Assembly (NCBI GenBank): GCA_000499405.2
Contig: HG738137.1
Location: forward strand, 22,800,546-22,864,545
Direction: 5' to 3'
DNA length: 64,000 nucleotides
Origin: Onchocerca volvulus
Taxonomy: Eukaryota; Nematoda; Chromadorea; Rhabditida; Onchocercidae
Shown: positions 52,101 to 64,000 of the stretch, piece by piece
Position numbering within the stretch: the stretch's first letter is position 1
Layout: the number at the start of each line of letters is the position of its first letter
Translations under genes and position numbers: made by a program
Notes under the pieces: generated by a model
The model's input: the letters and a program-made list of their open reading frames with translations, nothing else
Told to the model about the DNA's origin: nothing
The model's database searches: none

Positions 52101-55100
52101 ATGGCCGAAAACAAGGATGAACTCGTTCAACGCGCCAAGCTTGCTGAACAAGTTAGTTGTATGATTGTATTTTGTGATGGAAAGTGACTTACAAATATTC
52201 GTAAAACTCATGTTTTTCTAAAGTTAAAAGTAATTGATAAGGCAAATAAATTTCTGTCAGTGCGATGAGCTAGTCTGATTATTCATATTGGAAAGGCTTC
52301 AGGAGCATCAAAAAATATATGACATTTATTGTAGAATTAAATAGGTAATACGATGACTAAAAATTAATGAAACCGATTTGTTTTTTAGGCTGAGCGATAT
52401 GATGACATGGCTCAATCGATGAAGCGAGTCACCGAATTGGGTGCAGAACTTTCTAATGAAGAGCGTAATTTGCTTTCCGTTGCGTATAAGGTTAGGATAT
52501 TTTGTCGAATCCTTATTATTTCGTATTTTTTTTTTTTCAGTTCATTTCTCAAAAATATGATGTTTCAGTATAATATTAAACTTGATGTTGAACTTGATTT
52601 TTCAAAAAATTAAACTGGACCTGCATAAAATTAAATGATGTTTGATCATTTCCTGAGTCGAAAGATGAAAAGAATTGCCATGGTTGGATGATGGGATAGA
52701 TAGAAATCAAATTAGAGAGGCTTGCAGCAATGAGGGATGGAGGAAAAGAAGAGAAAAGATCAGAGAAGAAAGAGGGAGGACAGAAGCAGATCACCATATT
52801 AGATAATTGAAAATCTCCATAGTGGTTTATTGGATAGTTGCGGACGCATCAAATGGCTTATCGATTATCATAGTTACCCAGTCGACTCAATTTGAATTCG
52901 TATAGCAACTTCTCTAACCCATCGGAGCGCATGTGCTGTCTTTGTTCAGGCCTCACAGAGTTGTGCTCATTGCGCGTCGCCTGTGGCTATTGAGCGTTGC
53001 GGTGTGTACTAACAGTAAGGACATCTTCAGTTGATTGTTATGCAAGGAAGGGTAAAACTGCTGAAAAGTAGATTCTGTAATGTATAAAGTTGAGAGCGAA
53101 ATACATGTTGCAGCGGTGCTGTGTTTGTTAGTGGCAGAAATTTCAGAAGCTTTGGACAAACTTTTGACTGTATCTAAATAAAAATAGGATGGATAGAGAG
53201 AAAACATCAGTTGTTATCGAGAAGTGTTCAAATTCTTTCGCCACAGTGGAAGGTTGCTTCTGAAAGAGGGTAACTGATTATAAAGGAAATTAAGGCAGTG
53301 TATGCGTTTCAGAATGTAGTCGGGGCACGACGCTCGTCATGGCGAGTGATATCGTCTATTGAACAAAAAACCGAAGGTTCGGAGAAGAAGCAGCAGATGG
53401 CAAAAGAATATCGTGAAAAAGTTGAGAAGGAGCTGCGAGATATTTGTCAGGATGTTTTGGTAAATTTTCATTCTGTTCTTGAAATGTTATATTGAGTTAA
53501 CTTCTCAACAGAGATTCACACATTTTATTACACGTACACGCACATTTTAGAAATGTTTCCACTGTCATTGAAAAATTTTAGAAAGTTGATTTATAGAATA
53601 CTGATTCAAGTCCTTATATTATTGCATCTATTTCAGAATCTTTTGGACAAATACCTCATTCCGAAAGCAGGTAATCCTGAATCGAAAGTGTTCTACTTGA
53701 AAATGAAGGGCGATTACTACCGATATTTGGCCGAAGTTGCAAGTGGAGATGATCGCAACGGTAAGCATACCTTGCAATTACTTAATTGAAATCTCGGGTT
53801 TAGTAATTGCAACGCCAGTTAAAGTCTGATATCGTACAGTAAAGAGAGAATTGTCCAGTGGACGGCACACATTGATCAGATTCAGTGATCTCTAAGCGTG
53901 GAGTAGTGTCTAAACATGTATTGGTCAGCAAGAGAAGACCTACGAATTGGTTGTGCCAGATGACGCGCCGTAATGGATTAAGTATTATAGTTTTGAGATC
54001 CCAGCAACAATCATAGTCGAGCTGAATAAACTGTTAAAATGATCGAGAATGGAATAATATCCATTCTGAAGCAAAAAATTTGAGACAAGAATCTTTTCCC
54101 TGGGATATTATTACTTGAACCTTCTAATCCTTAGCATGGAAAGGTATAGGCTATTTGGAACTTTGAATTTATCAGAATAAACAGCTGATCATGCGTTTCG
54201 CAATTTTTTCCGAGAAGGTATTAGAAAATTTATTTTAATATTTTCGTTCCTTGAGAAAGTGCGTCTATTGCCTTGCTGAGGAATAGAAGAGTTGAAGTTT
54301 GAGTTTATTGCTGCTGACCGGTGGTTCTCTGTTCTATTTAGTGGTAGTGGAGAAGTCACAGCAATCCTACCAGGAAGCATTCGATATCGCGAAGGACAAA
54401 ATGCAGCCCACACATCCAATTCGGCTTGGGCTTGCACTCAATTTTTCGGTATTCTACTACGAGATACTGAATGCGCCAGACAAGGCCTGTCAACTTGCTA
54501 AACAGGTGCGTGAAAGACGGGTTCATTTTGTATTATTTTCACTCGAATGGTTGGTTTATATTTGTTTCAGCGGTGGCGGATGCGGGTCAGAAAGCCTACT
54601 CGGAGGCACTTGAGATTGCCAAGGCACAGCTTTCGACTACCCATCCAGTTCGTTTGGGCCTCGCTCTAAATTATAGTGTCTTCTTCTACGAGATTTCATC
54701 GAGCCCCGATCGTGCATGTCAACTCGCCAAACAGGTGGGCCGGATCCTGTAAAGTGCCGGTCGGCAAAACATTGAATGTTCCGATTTATTATTCGGCCGA
54801 CACTTGACAATACATATTGCTGCTACTGTCTGAGGCTCTCTTCTTTTTGTCACTCTTACATTTATAACCATTAACGACTTCCTGTTACCTTTTATATGCA
54901 GAAAATTGAGGACCGTAAACTGGAAACTTCCGACGAATAATATTTGATCACAGTATGCTCCTACGAATTTGAAGTGTGGTTACAGTCCTGAATGTTTCCA
55001 AGTGCCCACTTAGCTGGTCAGGAGTATGAGCGATGCTGTCTTTGTTTTTAATACATTAGCAGTCAGTTTCGTAGTCTAAGAAAAACGGAAATCAGATTTT

Positions 55101-56616
55101 ATTCATGGAAATTTTTATTTCAGTTTCACTATCTTCATAGGGTTTTGGATGGGCTTTGGTGGAATAATAATTTATTCATAAGTCCAGTGGCCTACCATCC
55201 TCGCTAGCACGGGAAAGTTAAGTGTTGAGGGCCTCAAAGCACATCGAATAATCGCTTCCGCTTCCGAAAATGCATGTGTGGGTATGTGAATTAACATAAA
55301 ATTACGATAAGTTTCGTGATTTTTTTATTATGAAAGTTTTCTCTTCTATCTCTAAATCTAAGACTGCTAGTTTAATAGGATAAAGTAGTTAACGGAACTC
55401 ATGTTTTAGGAGTTCTAGTTCGCTATTAGGCGTTTTACTCAGATAGGGAGAATAAAAATTATATGCTTCAAAATTAACAAGATCAAATTAAATGATACAT
55501 TAAGACTGAAAAATAGGTTTAAAAAGTGCATTGCAATTTTAAAAATCTAGGAAAATATAAGGTACAGAATTAAATTTTACGGTACGTATCAGTTTCAGTT
55601 GATGTTAAGCATCACATGACCAATCAGTAGATCCATCATCAACACTAACTGCTCATGCATGAATTGCAGTAGTAATGCAGCACATTTTCTTTATTTGCAT
55701 ATTACATTCTGATTAAACTTAGAGTTCAAAGGCAGAATATTCCAGAGATTCTTTTAAAAATAATGGAATAGGTTTTGTGAGTGTGCGAGTGTTAACATCC
55801 ATGCATGCGCTTTTTCTCATTGCTGCATTCTTTTTCTTTTCAAGTTTTTTTGTCTTTCTCGGGACTTATTCATCTGCTGACATACAAGACTTGATGTTTC
55901 CATGGAGGGAATTCAATTAAACATTTGTATATATAAATTTATTGCGAATAATATCAATTGTTATTCTTTCCCCTGGATTGAACCAGATCCAATTAAAAAA
56001 TAAAGTAGACTCATCTTCTGTACCATGTTACAAGTGATCCTCACAAAGAAGTGCTAATGGCGGCTTAGGTGCCATCCGTTTGTTTTGGCAATCCTTTTAT
56101 AAAATTTTTTTGGGAATGGGATTTTTGTAGATTTATACTATTAATCAGTGTTTCATTGTTTCCCTCTGCTTTATTCCTCTCCACGATTTATGTTCAGTCA
56201 GATGCAGTGGTAGGTATAAACTAATTGGTGCCACTTTGACATCTGTTTGAACTGAAATTTATATGGAGTTTTTGATTCATGTGGAGTTCTTTTGTTCTCC
56301 TAGTTTCTTTTTTTTCTTTTTTTAAATTTTCTTCATTTCGATATGTTTCAATTTTACTCAAGAGATATGCCCAGATTCGTTATATAACCCATCACTGTAA
56401 ATAGATGATTGTTTCCATTACTTATATTAAATTGAAGTTTGTCTACAGGCATTTGACGATGCAATTGCTGAATTGGATACTCTAAATGAGGATTCTTACA
56501 AGGATAGCACATTAATCATGCAACTCCTTCGTGACAATCTTACGCTATGGACATCGGACACTGGCGCGGACGATCAAGAAGGTGGTGAACAAGCGGGTGA
56601 AGCAGGTGGCAATTAA
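52101..56616 (+). CDS. ftt-2: 14-3-3 protein, FTT-2-like, with alternative exon 5
   Basis: 14-3-3 dimers bind phospho-serine/threonine motifs on many partners in cytoplasm and nucleus. Exons: 52101-52151, 52389-52490, 53313-53459, 53637-53760, then either 54342-54505 (5a) or 54571-54734 (5b), then 56449-56616. Either form gives 251 residues, the usual length. Seen in order: the N-terminal dimer helices ([20 protein letters not shown]), phosphate-pocket Lys in NLLSVAYK and Arg in [10 protein letters not shown], the second pocket Arg-Tyr in [16 protein letters not shown] in exon 5 and [20 protein letters not shown] in the last exon, with an acidic Glu/Gly tail. The sequence is closest to C. elegans FTT-2, especially exon 3 and exon 5a. 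A TTGTTCAG acceptor ends at 52018, 83 bases before the ATG, and may accept a spliced leader. Confidence 0.95.
54342..54505 (+). other. ftt-2: 14-3-3 alternative exon 5a (canonical)
   Basis: 164 bases, preceded by TATTTAG and followed by GTGCGT. It encodes [20 protein letters not shown] through [10 protein letters not shown], helices G and H of the 14-3-3 fold, and matches FTT-2 almost exactly. It uses the same phases as exon 5b. Confidence 0.9.
54571..54734 (+). other. ftt-2: 14-3-3 alternative exon 5b (divergent)
   Basis: 164 bases, preceded by TTTGTTTCAG and followed by GTGGGC, only 65 bases after exon 5a. It encodes [40 protein letters not shown] and [13 protein letters not shown] count about 33 of 55 residues identical to exon 5a, with the ligand-contact LGLALN kept. 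Including both exons would shift the frame, so they should be mutually exclusive. Confidence 0.88.
54902..54940 (+). other. Possible alternative last exon of 14-3-3
   Basis: After TTTTATATGCAG comes a frame [12 protein letters not shown] then TAA that joins either exon 5 at a codon boundary. It would replace the last two helices with 12 residues. It may be chance: the acceptor is good but the exon is short. Confidence 0.2.
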
Positions 56617-57559
56617 GGAAGAACAGGACAAGTCAAATGAATGAGCTAAAGGCCACACGCCTCGCTGTCTTTTCCAAATGATCGTTTTTCGTGTTTTTTC
56701 TTTATCTTTTGAATTGTTTTTTTTTTTTTTTTTTTTTGGTTTTATGAATAATTATAAGTTCCCACTTGTTTTGCGTAAAACAGTCAATTTCATCAATAAG
56801 ATGTTTTAAAAACACATGTATTTTTCCATCTACAGGTAATTACTTTTTGTCGACAGGTCGAGGCCCTTTGTGACGCACTGCTGTATTTTTGAGCTTTTTG
56901 AACATTATAATATATAACGCATTTACGTTTTTTACTTACGGAAAAGCAGGGCTAAAGAACTTTGACCATTGAAGATTAATTATTGCTTGGATATTTATGT
57001 TACACCAGTTGTTTCTTTTTACTTATTCTGAGTAGTAGTCAGAAAGCTTAGCCGTCATTCTGTTGCTTACGTTCGTAATTGCCCTCGTATATTATGGATG
57101 TTTACACAAAATGAATTTGAATATATCCTTAGCGTAAAATTTCACTCAAAAAGCAACATTAAAGGCGAACCATTTTTTCATCTTGGAAGATTTATGATTG
57201 CTCGTTTTTTTTTTGCCAGCAACTCTTTTATATTTGAAAAATTCCAATCTTGATAACAATTATCTTCACCTTAAATGATATAGCCTATCACCTTTTTGCT
57301 TCCAATCTTAGATCTACCGTTAGTCTATGAGGTGGACAAAAAAGACATCGTGATGTTTTAATTTGCAAAAATGGATATATTTTCTACATCCAAAGATTGG
57401 AATTAAGTAAGGATGTCGCTGTTGCACATTATTGCTTTTTTGATTGTCCTTATTTTTTCGTATAAACTTCAGGAAATGTTTGTTTCGGGGTGTTTCATGG
57501 GATTAGGATGATTGGAAATAAGGTAGCATAATCTTCTTGCTTTTTATGAATCCAATATA
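56617..57559. other. 14-3-3 3' UTR and spacer
   Basis: About 0.9 kb with no coding signal. It starts with the 14-3-3 3' untranslated region, including a T run near 56718-56738. I see no exact AATAAA. Confidence 0.5.
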
Positions 57560-60500
57560 ATGTGCATCTGTTCCCTGCGGTCACTATTGCGCTTGATACA
57601 TTTTCCTTCGAATGGAATATTGGTAATATTGGTAACACTCTGTCAAATTAACGGACGCTGCAAGTATGTGAAGGAAACTTGAGTAAATAGGACTCGTTTA
57701 TTTGATGAGGTTCAAGCGTCTTCGTTTTTGTTTCGATTTACCGATTAACTTGATTACTGTTCAGCATTTTTTTTGGGAGCAAGTAAACTTCATTTAGCCG
57801 ATATTCTAATTCCATAATGGCTCATTACATTTTTCGTCAGTCTTAGTGGAGTATGATTTCTAAAGATTGAATGAGTTTGATCCTTCTAATTGTAACCACG
57901 TTCGATTGCCACGAATGAGGCATCCTCCCAACTTGTTCCTTGGCTAGCACTAGTAAAGTTGCAGATATATATTTTTTCCTAACAAGACTAAGAAACTGGT
58001 CAAGATCGTCGCAGTATGATGTTGTGTGCAGAAATTCTGCTATCGCTTAAATCTGGAATCTTTCATTTGTGATGATACGAGTGTTAAGGCTCTGTACGGT
58101 ATATAGCTCTATTAAAGAAAAAAAAAGGACTTTTCGAACGAGGATTTCAAGCCATTCTGTGGACAAAACATCAAGGAATTGCTGCATGAAATGACAAATA
58201 AAAATGCTGTATACGATAGCTGGAAGAACGACAAGTGTCAGGACTTCGTGTCGGGACCAGCGTGTTAATGCTTATGCTATAGTGACTTAAAAGATTAATT
58301 TTGAATAGCGATTCTGAATTATACCATAATATTCGGCGTGAAGGACGAAACAACAGTAAGAAACGTAAGATACATGGTTTGAGTAGTAGGACACGTGATT
58401 TGAATCGTCATTCTTGAAAAAGATTCACTATAATTACATGATAATCGATTACTACAATGGTAGTATGGAAAGCATTAACTTTAACAAGATGTGATTCATT
58501 GAGTTGAACGGAACGACCGAGCAGAATTTATCAAAAATACTCTTACTCGTATTTTAAGCATCTAACATTACGCATTTCTAAATGCCACATTTGAAAGTTT
58601 ATGTATGCATTGGCTAAACTTGGCAGCTTAGTTATTGAGACGATATACTTTTATCAGAACAGTGTTTTTGAGGAAATTTAAGGAATTTCATTCTATGTTG
58701 GTAAAACTATTTTATCCTGACATTATCTCTTCCTTTCAACGAAATACTTTGCAAAAGACTAGAATTCTTGTTTGAAATTAAGTATGTAATAATCATCAAA
58801 GACATAAGTCTATCAGGGAAAAAAAAAAATATTTCCTGATACGAAGTCTTGTATTAGACAATTCAGATTCTTGGAAATTGTGTCATGTATTTTCTTCTAG
58901 TGTTTTGTATACAATTTATTTGATTAAGATCAAATTTTTATCGAAGTTTTAATTAATATTTATGAAGATTATCTAATTAAAATTTGTGGGAAATATTTAT
59001 AATTTTTTCAGTCTCCAATCAGTTTTGCAGATTAAAATAATTTTTTATCAGAAAGATTATTCACAATAACTACTATCATACTCAAGATATTCACACTCAA
59101 TATTAATATCAACGATATAGATATTTTTTTCCGTTATACAATCCTTATTTTTTTGTCAACATTTTTCTACGTATATCACTTATTTAGTATCGACTTTTTT
59201 CAGAATTAGTTTGCTGATTTCTTTAGATTTTAAAGACTATCGAGAAAGTTTTAATGTCACGTCTTATTTCTAAATGTGAGATTTATTGGGAATTTCATTG
59301 ACAAAAAAACTTAATTTTCTTGTGAATTTCACCGAGTAGAATGCAAAACAATAATCGAGAAATGCATTCATCATTTTTCAGACATTTTTTTCAATCTTTT
59401 CCTTCTCAAAACTCATGAAAATTGTTCAAAATTAAAAAAAAAAAATAAAATTGGTGTCATTTCTTTTATAGCAACAATTGATGCAACCATTCGCATTACT
59501 ATCCAATCATTCGATCGCTTTTCTCTTCAGTAATGTAATTGAGAAGTTTTCTGAGCGGTAATTTGTTCAAGTTTATGAGAGCAAAAGTGTGGGAACTAAC
59601 TGACCTGTTTTAGTTTTTTATTATTAATGTTAATGTATTTACCGTAATCTGTGAATTGTTTTTGTCCAGCTTCTCACTGAATTATGTTTCTGCCTATTCA
59701 TAATTTTTGTTTGCTCTTAATACAAAACGGATTTCTTGGTTATTTCATTGATTAGTTACTATAATAGGAATTTTAGTCAGTAATTACTTGTATTTTCGCA
59801 TATTTCACGTGTAAATGTTCATCTTTTTAATAATTTTTTTTTTTGCGATTTATCGTTCTTGCTTGCGTGAAAACTTCGTTGCTTATATTTGTTTTTTCTT
59901 TTCTTTTTTTTCTCTTTTTTTTTTTTTTGTTTATCATGATGAAAACTGATCTGCTATTATTATAGGTGTCGAGAAGGAGCAAGATATCGATGGTCCCAAT
60001 ATGGTATTGACATCCCAAGCTCCGGTAGCTGAACCAGTATTACTTATCTGGCCACATATTATCATCGCTGTAAAATTTTTGAATTTTATTTTGTTTCACT
60101 TTTATTTTTGCTTATATTTTTCGTTTATGATGTAGAAATTTCGAGGATTGTCGGATGGTTTGTCATCCATGCAGTATGCAGTATGTTTCTCACTTGTTTC
60201 GTATTTCTAACTTTATGCTGGACATGGTACGTAGTCGGTATTGAAAAGAATTTAAATTGATTAAATCATTACTTTTAATCTGTCGTTTTGATTTTTGAGA
60301 AAATTAAAATAAAGAATGAATAATAAGAAGTAAGAAATAAAATTGTAATTGCATCTATTAAATCTATATTTCGTGCAGACATATTTTATTCTTGTTTTAG
60401 ATTTTTTCGGTAAGTGCTATGGTTTCACTGCTAATGCTTTGTGTATCAACACACTGTTGTCGAAATATGAAAAAGTAAGCTCTTTCCTTAATTTAAAACG

Positions 60501-63500
60501 ATTATACTCACTTACGCATTTTTCAACTTGGCTTATTCTTTTTAGCTCTCTCATTGCATATAAGATATATGTGTTCCAATAATTAATATAATATAGAGGG
60601 ATCAGTAGTAATAATGTTATATATAATGTAAGGCGTAGTATCGTATCAATGTAGGAGAATAAATATGAATATGAGAAAACAAAAGAACAGCGAAATGTGA
60701 ATATTTGATAAAGAGAAATTACTAACAAGTTAGGGCCCTATTTTTCGTCTTTTTTAATTGGTAAAAATTATCATAAAAAATATGATTTTCCGTATAATCG
60801 TTTACTCTGTCTCTAAATGCATGTGAAAATGGACTTGTATTTCCCGGATGTTGAATTGTAAGAAATTTACCAAACTCATCAATTTCATTTAATTTGCTTC
60901 AAATGATTCTTTCTAATGAAATATTTCAATCTATACTACTCTTTGCAATTGGTACAAATATTTCAGGAAGGAAAATCCATATGGTGAAATTGCTACAACA
61001 CCAACTGCTGATGTCTCGACTTCAGTGGCTGTTTCCAGAAACAGAATTGATGGATCAAGATTTCATCATCATAGTCGTCTGTCCTGTCCCAATTTGGTCT
61101 GTTTCATCTGGTCAATGAACTGATTTCATCGGTGATTTGAGTTTAAAGGATCGATTTATGTACAGCTATTACGACCCGATTATTTAAGGCATTGACATAC
61201 TTCAATGAATTTACTTATTGCATTAGCATATCTTCTCTTCTCTACACAAAATTCTTGTAAAGTTTTCTCTATTTATTTTTTTTAGAGCCTTCATGAACGA
61301 TCAGTTCACCGTCTTTCTGCACCACTTCCTCATTCTTCTGCGGTAACGAAGCGAGCTTTGCCTAAGTAAGTTTTTCTTCCATAAAAGGTTAATTTTGCTA
61401 CAAATGAATCATACGATTTGCTGGATTAATTATCCAAAAAATTCCACGAAAGTATGTTAGATCTGTTATTTTTTTATCTTTTAAATGCATCTATTGCACA
61501 ATTCACAGAATATATGTATTTGATAATAGTGGGAAATAGGCTAAATGCGTATGGTGCATAGTGTTACAGAATGAACATTTTTAGTTAATCTATCCAGAAA
61601 AAAATTTCTTGTCTCCTGTATTACTGTTTCTTATACTACTTTTGCCACTTTTAGGTTACCTGAATTGTCGGCTCAGTTTGAAAATAAAAATCTAGGTGCA
61701 GTTTATTCAACAGTCGATCATTCAACGGCTGTTCGTGCAAACGATTCATTTTTATATGGTGAAGGACCGGCAAATCCAACTTATGAATCAATTGATGTGG
61801 ATCCTTTATATTCGAAGGTTTGATGGCAGATTTATTAAATTTAAGAAAATAGCATAAATTTCAAATTTCTTATTTGATCAGCTAGATTTCGATTTGACAA
61901 AATAAAGATTTCAGTAATAAGAGGGATGGGCATATCGTTTGGTGATCTTTGTGCAGGATAGATATCAAACATAGAATAATAATGTATCTAATCATTTGGC
62001 ACTGTTATTCTGAATTCAGTTGTGCTTCTGAGAATTATTTGGATGATGGTGAAATGAATCATTTTTGTTGGTACTCTTTAGTACGAATTTTTTGAAGAAA
62101 CAAAGATATTTTAGTTAGGAAATGGTGGCACATCTGTTAAACGATATGATTATCCCATTTTTACGTCGGAAAATCGGCCACCAATCGCTACAGATGATGT
62201 ACTTTATCAGAGTGCTTCACATATTTATGCAGGTGTTAGCGAAGATCCATACAGGTTTACATGATATTTTTTTGTAGTCTGAAGTGTTTTATTTAGCGGA
62301 TATCCGCGAAGAGCGTGAGAGAATGGATGATCGAAATAATTGTTGATGTTTACTGAATATTATGATCACTCTCCAGTGATGATATAAAATGAAATTTAGC
62401 GAAACTTTGAAAATTGATTTATTTTCTGGTGAATATACTGCATGTATGTCTTATATGCAATTTATTCAAGAAATAATATCCGTATTAGAAACAAACAACT
62501 TAGACGAGAAAATTTTATTTGTTTTGCTTGCTTTTAATCATTTTTAATATGAAAAACGTATATCAAATGTCTGATCTGCTGATCCATCCGTATGAAACAT
62601 ACTTGTGTAGTTGAACGAAATTTTTAGGAAATTACTTGAATTCTTTTTTTTTTCCAGTTCAATAACAAGTCATACAGGTGGTGATACGAATTATGATGTT
62701 GGCTATAGCCATGTAAGAGAAAACATGAACACGGAGCCGTCACGCAGTTATCTTGCTAATGCGCAAGTAGAAAGTCGCACTCTTGATCATCTCTATTCAC
62801 AAGTAAGTTTTGTGTACACTTTCAGGTACAACTAGATGATCAGCATGGACTTTACTCTTAATCTTATTTGCTTAATGATTTCGGATTTTCAAGACCAGAG
62901 AATTTTTGGTGTTGCAACAAACATCCATACTGACACTCTATTGATTCTCATGAAATATAAACTTTTTTGTGTTTAGTTTTTTTAAAGAGCATTTTTAGAA
63001 AACAAATTTTTTGTAATCATTAATTTTACCTTTAAATTATCTAATTATCTTTAGGAAAATCTTGGATTTCTTTTTTCTCAAATACAGTTACATCCCTTTT
63101 AATTTCTTTGTAAGCCAACTATTCGCCCACGACAATATCACATAGTTTGCGCAAATTTTTTGGATAGCTTGCCTTTTCGATATTATTTCAACATTATGTT
63201 TGGGAAAATTGGCATCAAAATCAATTGATAATAGTAAAATATCTTCATATCCTTACAATCAAATATTGTTTGAAATATGTCAGCATTTAGTTCATGTGTA
63301 TCTCATTTTTATTGGAAGGCAATAAACATGTAAATGAGATTTATTGATGAATACTTTCTAGATTCGACGAGAGCCATCATTAAACAGGACTGCAAACTCA
63401 TCTACATATCGGCCTCTTCCCTCAAATGAATTCGCTGTTGAGTATATTTCAAGTGGAAGTGACAAGGTAAATGTTACTAAAATTTAAAACAAGATTATAA

Positions 63501-63970
63501 AGAATCCATTCCATAGATCAGCTTATCTCTTTTGCAAAAATTTTAATTTGACTATAACTGAAAATCTTGCAGTAGGAAACGGATAAAGTGCATCATAAGT
63601 CTGAAGCAAAATTATGTTATTTTTCTGCATTTATATGATTTTTGAAAAGCGTTCACTCTAACATATAGTTTAGCTGATTAACAAATTACTGGCAATAACA
63701 TTTGGATGATTTTCGAAATTGTTCGGTTAAAATTAGCAAAATTTGAATCTTATACAAATATTTCAGACAAGTCGAGAACCATCGTATCGCTATATAACAG
63801 TACGAGAAAGTGTTGATGCTATTCGTCAGCGACTAAATGAGCTTAATCCATCTTCGAATACACATCAGTCGGTCATAATTGATGGTTGTGGACCGATTCG
63901 AGAACATTATTATTCGTCGATTGGTGGTAGTGATTATGAAACGGTTCAGTTTTTCTTCGAAAATGAATAA
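57560..63970 (+). CDS. Orphan single-pass membrane protein, tyrosine-rich tail
   Basis: I do not recognise a named family. Exons: 57560-57663, 58309-58355, 59472-59529, 59966-60024, 60136-60226, 60967-61096, 61286-61365, 61655-61817, 62115-62254, 62658-62802, 63362-63466, 63767-63970. Every phase fits, giving 441 residues. Residues 1-34 look like a signal peptide (NGILVILVTLCQINGRC at its end). A short ectodomain of about 60 residues holds NNTT sequons and one later Cys (LQCREGARYRW). A membrane helix spans about 94-118 (IVGWFVIHAVCSMFLTCFVF). The tail of about 320 residues has about 21 tyrosines, many as Y-x-x-I/V (YGEI, YSTV, YESI, YAGV, YSHV, YITV, YSSI, YETV), plus ANPTYESI, an NPxY motif. 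This suggests docking of SH2 or PTB adaptors after phosphorylation; inferred only. The first two exons are the least certain; the last nine or ten are strong. The gene ends 30 bases before the window end. Confidence 0.75.
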
Positions 63971-64000
63971 TGAAATATTGGAATGAGGAGAAGGAACAGA

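Noticed and set aside
58100..58268. A 45-codon plus-strand frame with KPFCGQNIKELLHEM
   Set aside because: Looks coding but has no upstream acceptor in a matching phase and ends in a stop within the intron of the orphan receptor; probably chance.

Overview
The window looks like nuclear DNA of a nematode, most likely a parasitic spirurid or filarial worm. It is AT-rich. The genes are cut into many small exons by introns ending in TTTTCAG or TTTTTAG, and the 14-3-3 protein is closest to Caenorhabditis FTT-2. There is a decayed BEL/Pao gag, a retrotransposon group common in filarial genomes. The species is not decided by the sequence. I built all exon models by eye from splice consensus, reading frame and family resemblance, with no transcript evidence.

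Layout. 266-6332 (minus strand): the 3' end of an unrecognised gene (three supported exons, more likely upstream), with long introns holding a 274-bp direct repeat pair, a 3-base N gap and degenerate repeats. 7590-8460 (minus): BEL/Pao gag relic. 8461-14525: AT-rich, no supported gene. 14526-30845 (plus): a TMC mechanotransduction-channel gene of about 30 exons with a variable 3' end. 33106-36251 (plus): CTU2/NCS2, a tRNA 2-thiolation factor. 38851-45302 (plus): an FBXW5-type F-box/WD-repeat protein, with an ATT microsatellite and a long poly(T) tract in its introns. 45303-52100: a 6.8-kb gene-free interval whose right part is GC-richer and carries CCAAT/GC-box and hairpin motifs that may drive the next gene. 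52101-56616 (plus): an ftt-2-like 14-3-3 gene with two alternative copies of its penultimate exon. 57560-63970 (plus): an unrecognised single-pass membrane protein with a cytoplasmic tail carrying about 21 tyrosines.

The genes do not form a pathway or a tight operon: intergenic gaps are roughly 1-7 kb. The most interesting points are the two equal-length (164 nt, not a multiple of 3) alternative 14-3-3 exons, the alternative-exon region in the TMC tail (a partly duplicated symmetric cassette exon and an alternative stop exon), the tyrosine-dense orphan receptor, and a cysteine cluster inserted in the FBXW5-like protein. No tRNA, rRNA, CRISPR array or bacterial-type operon was seen.
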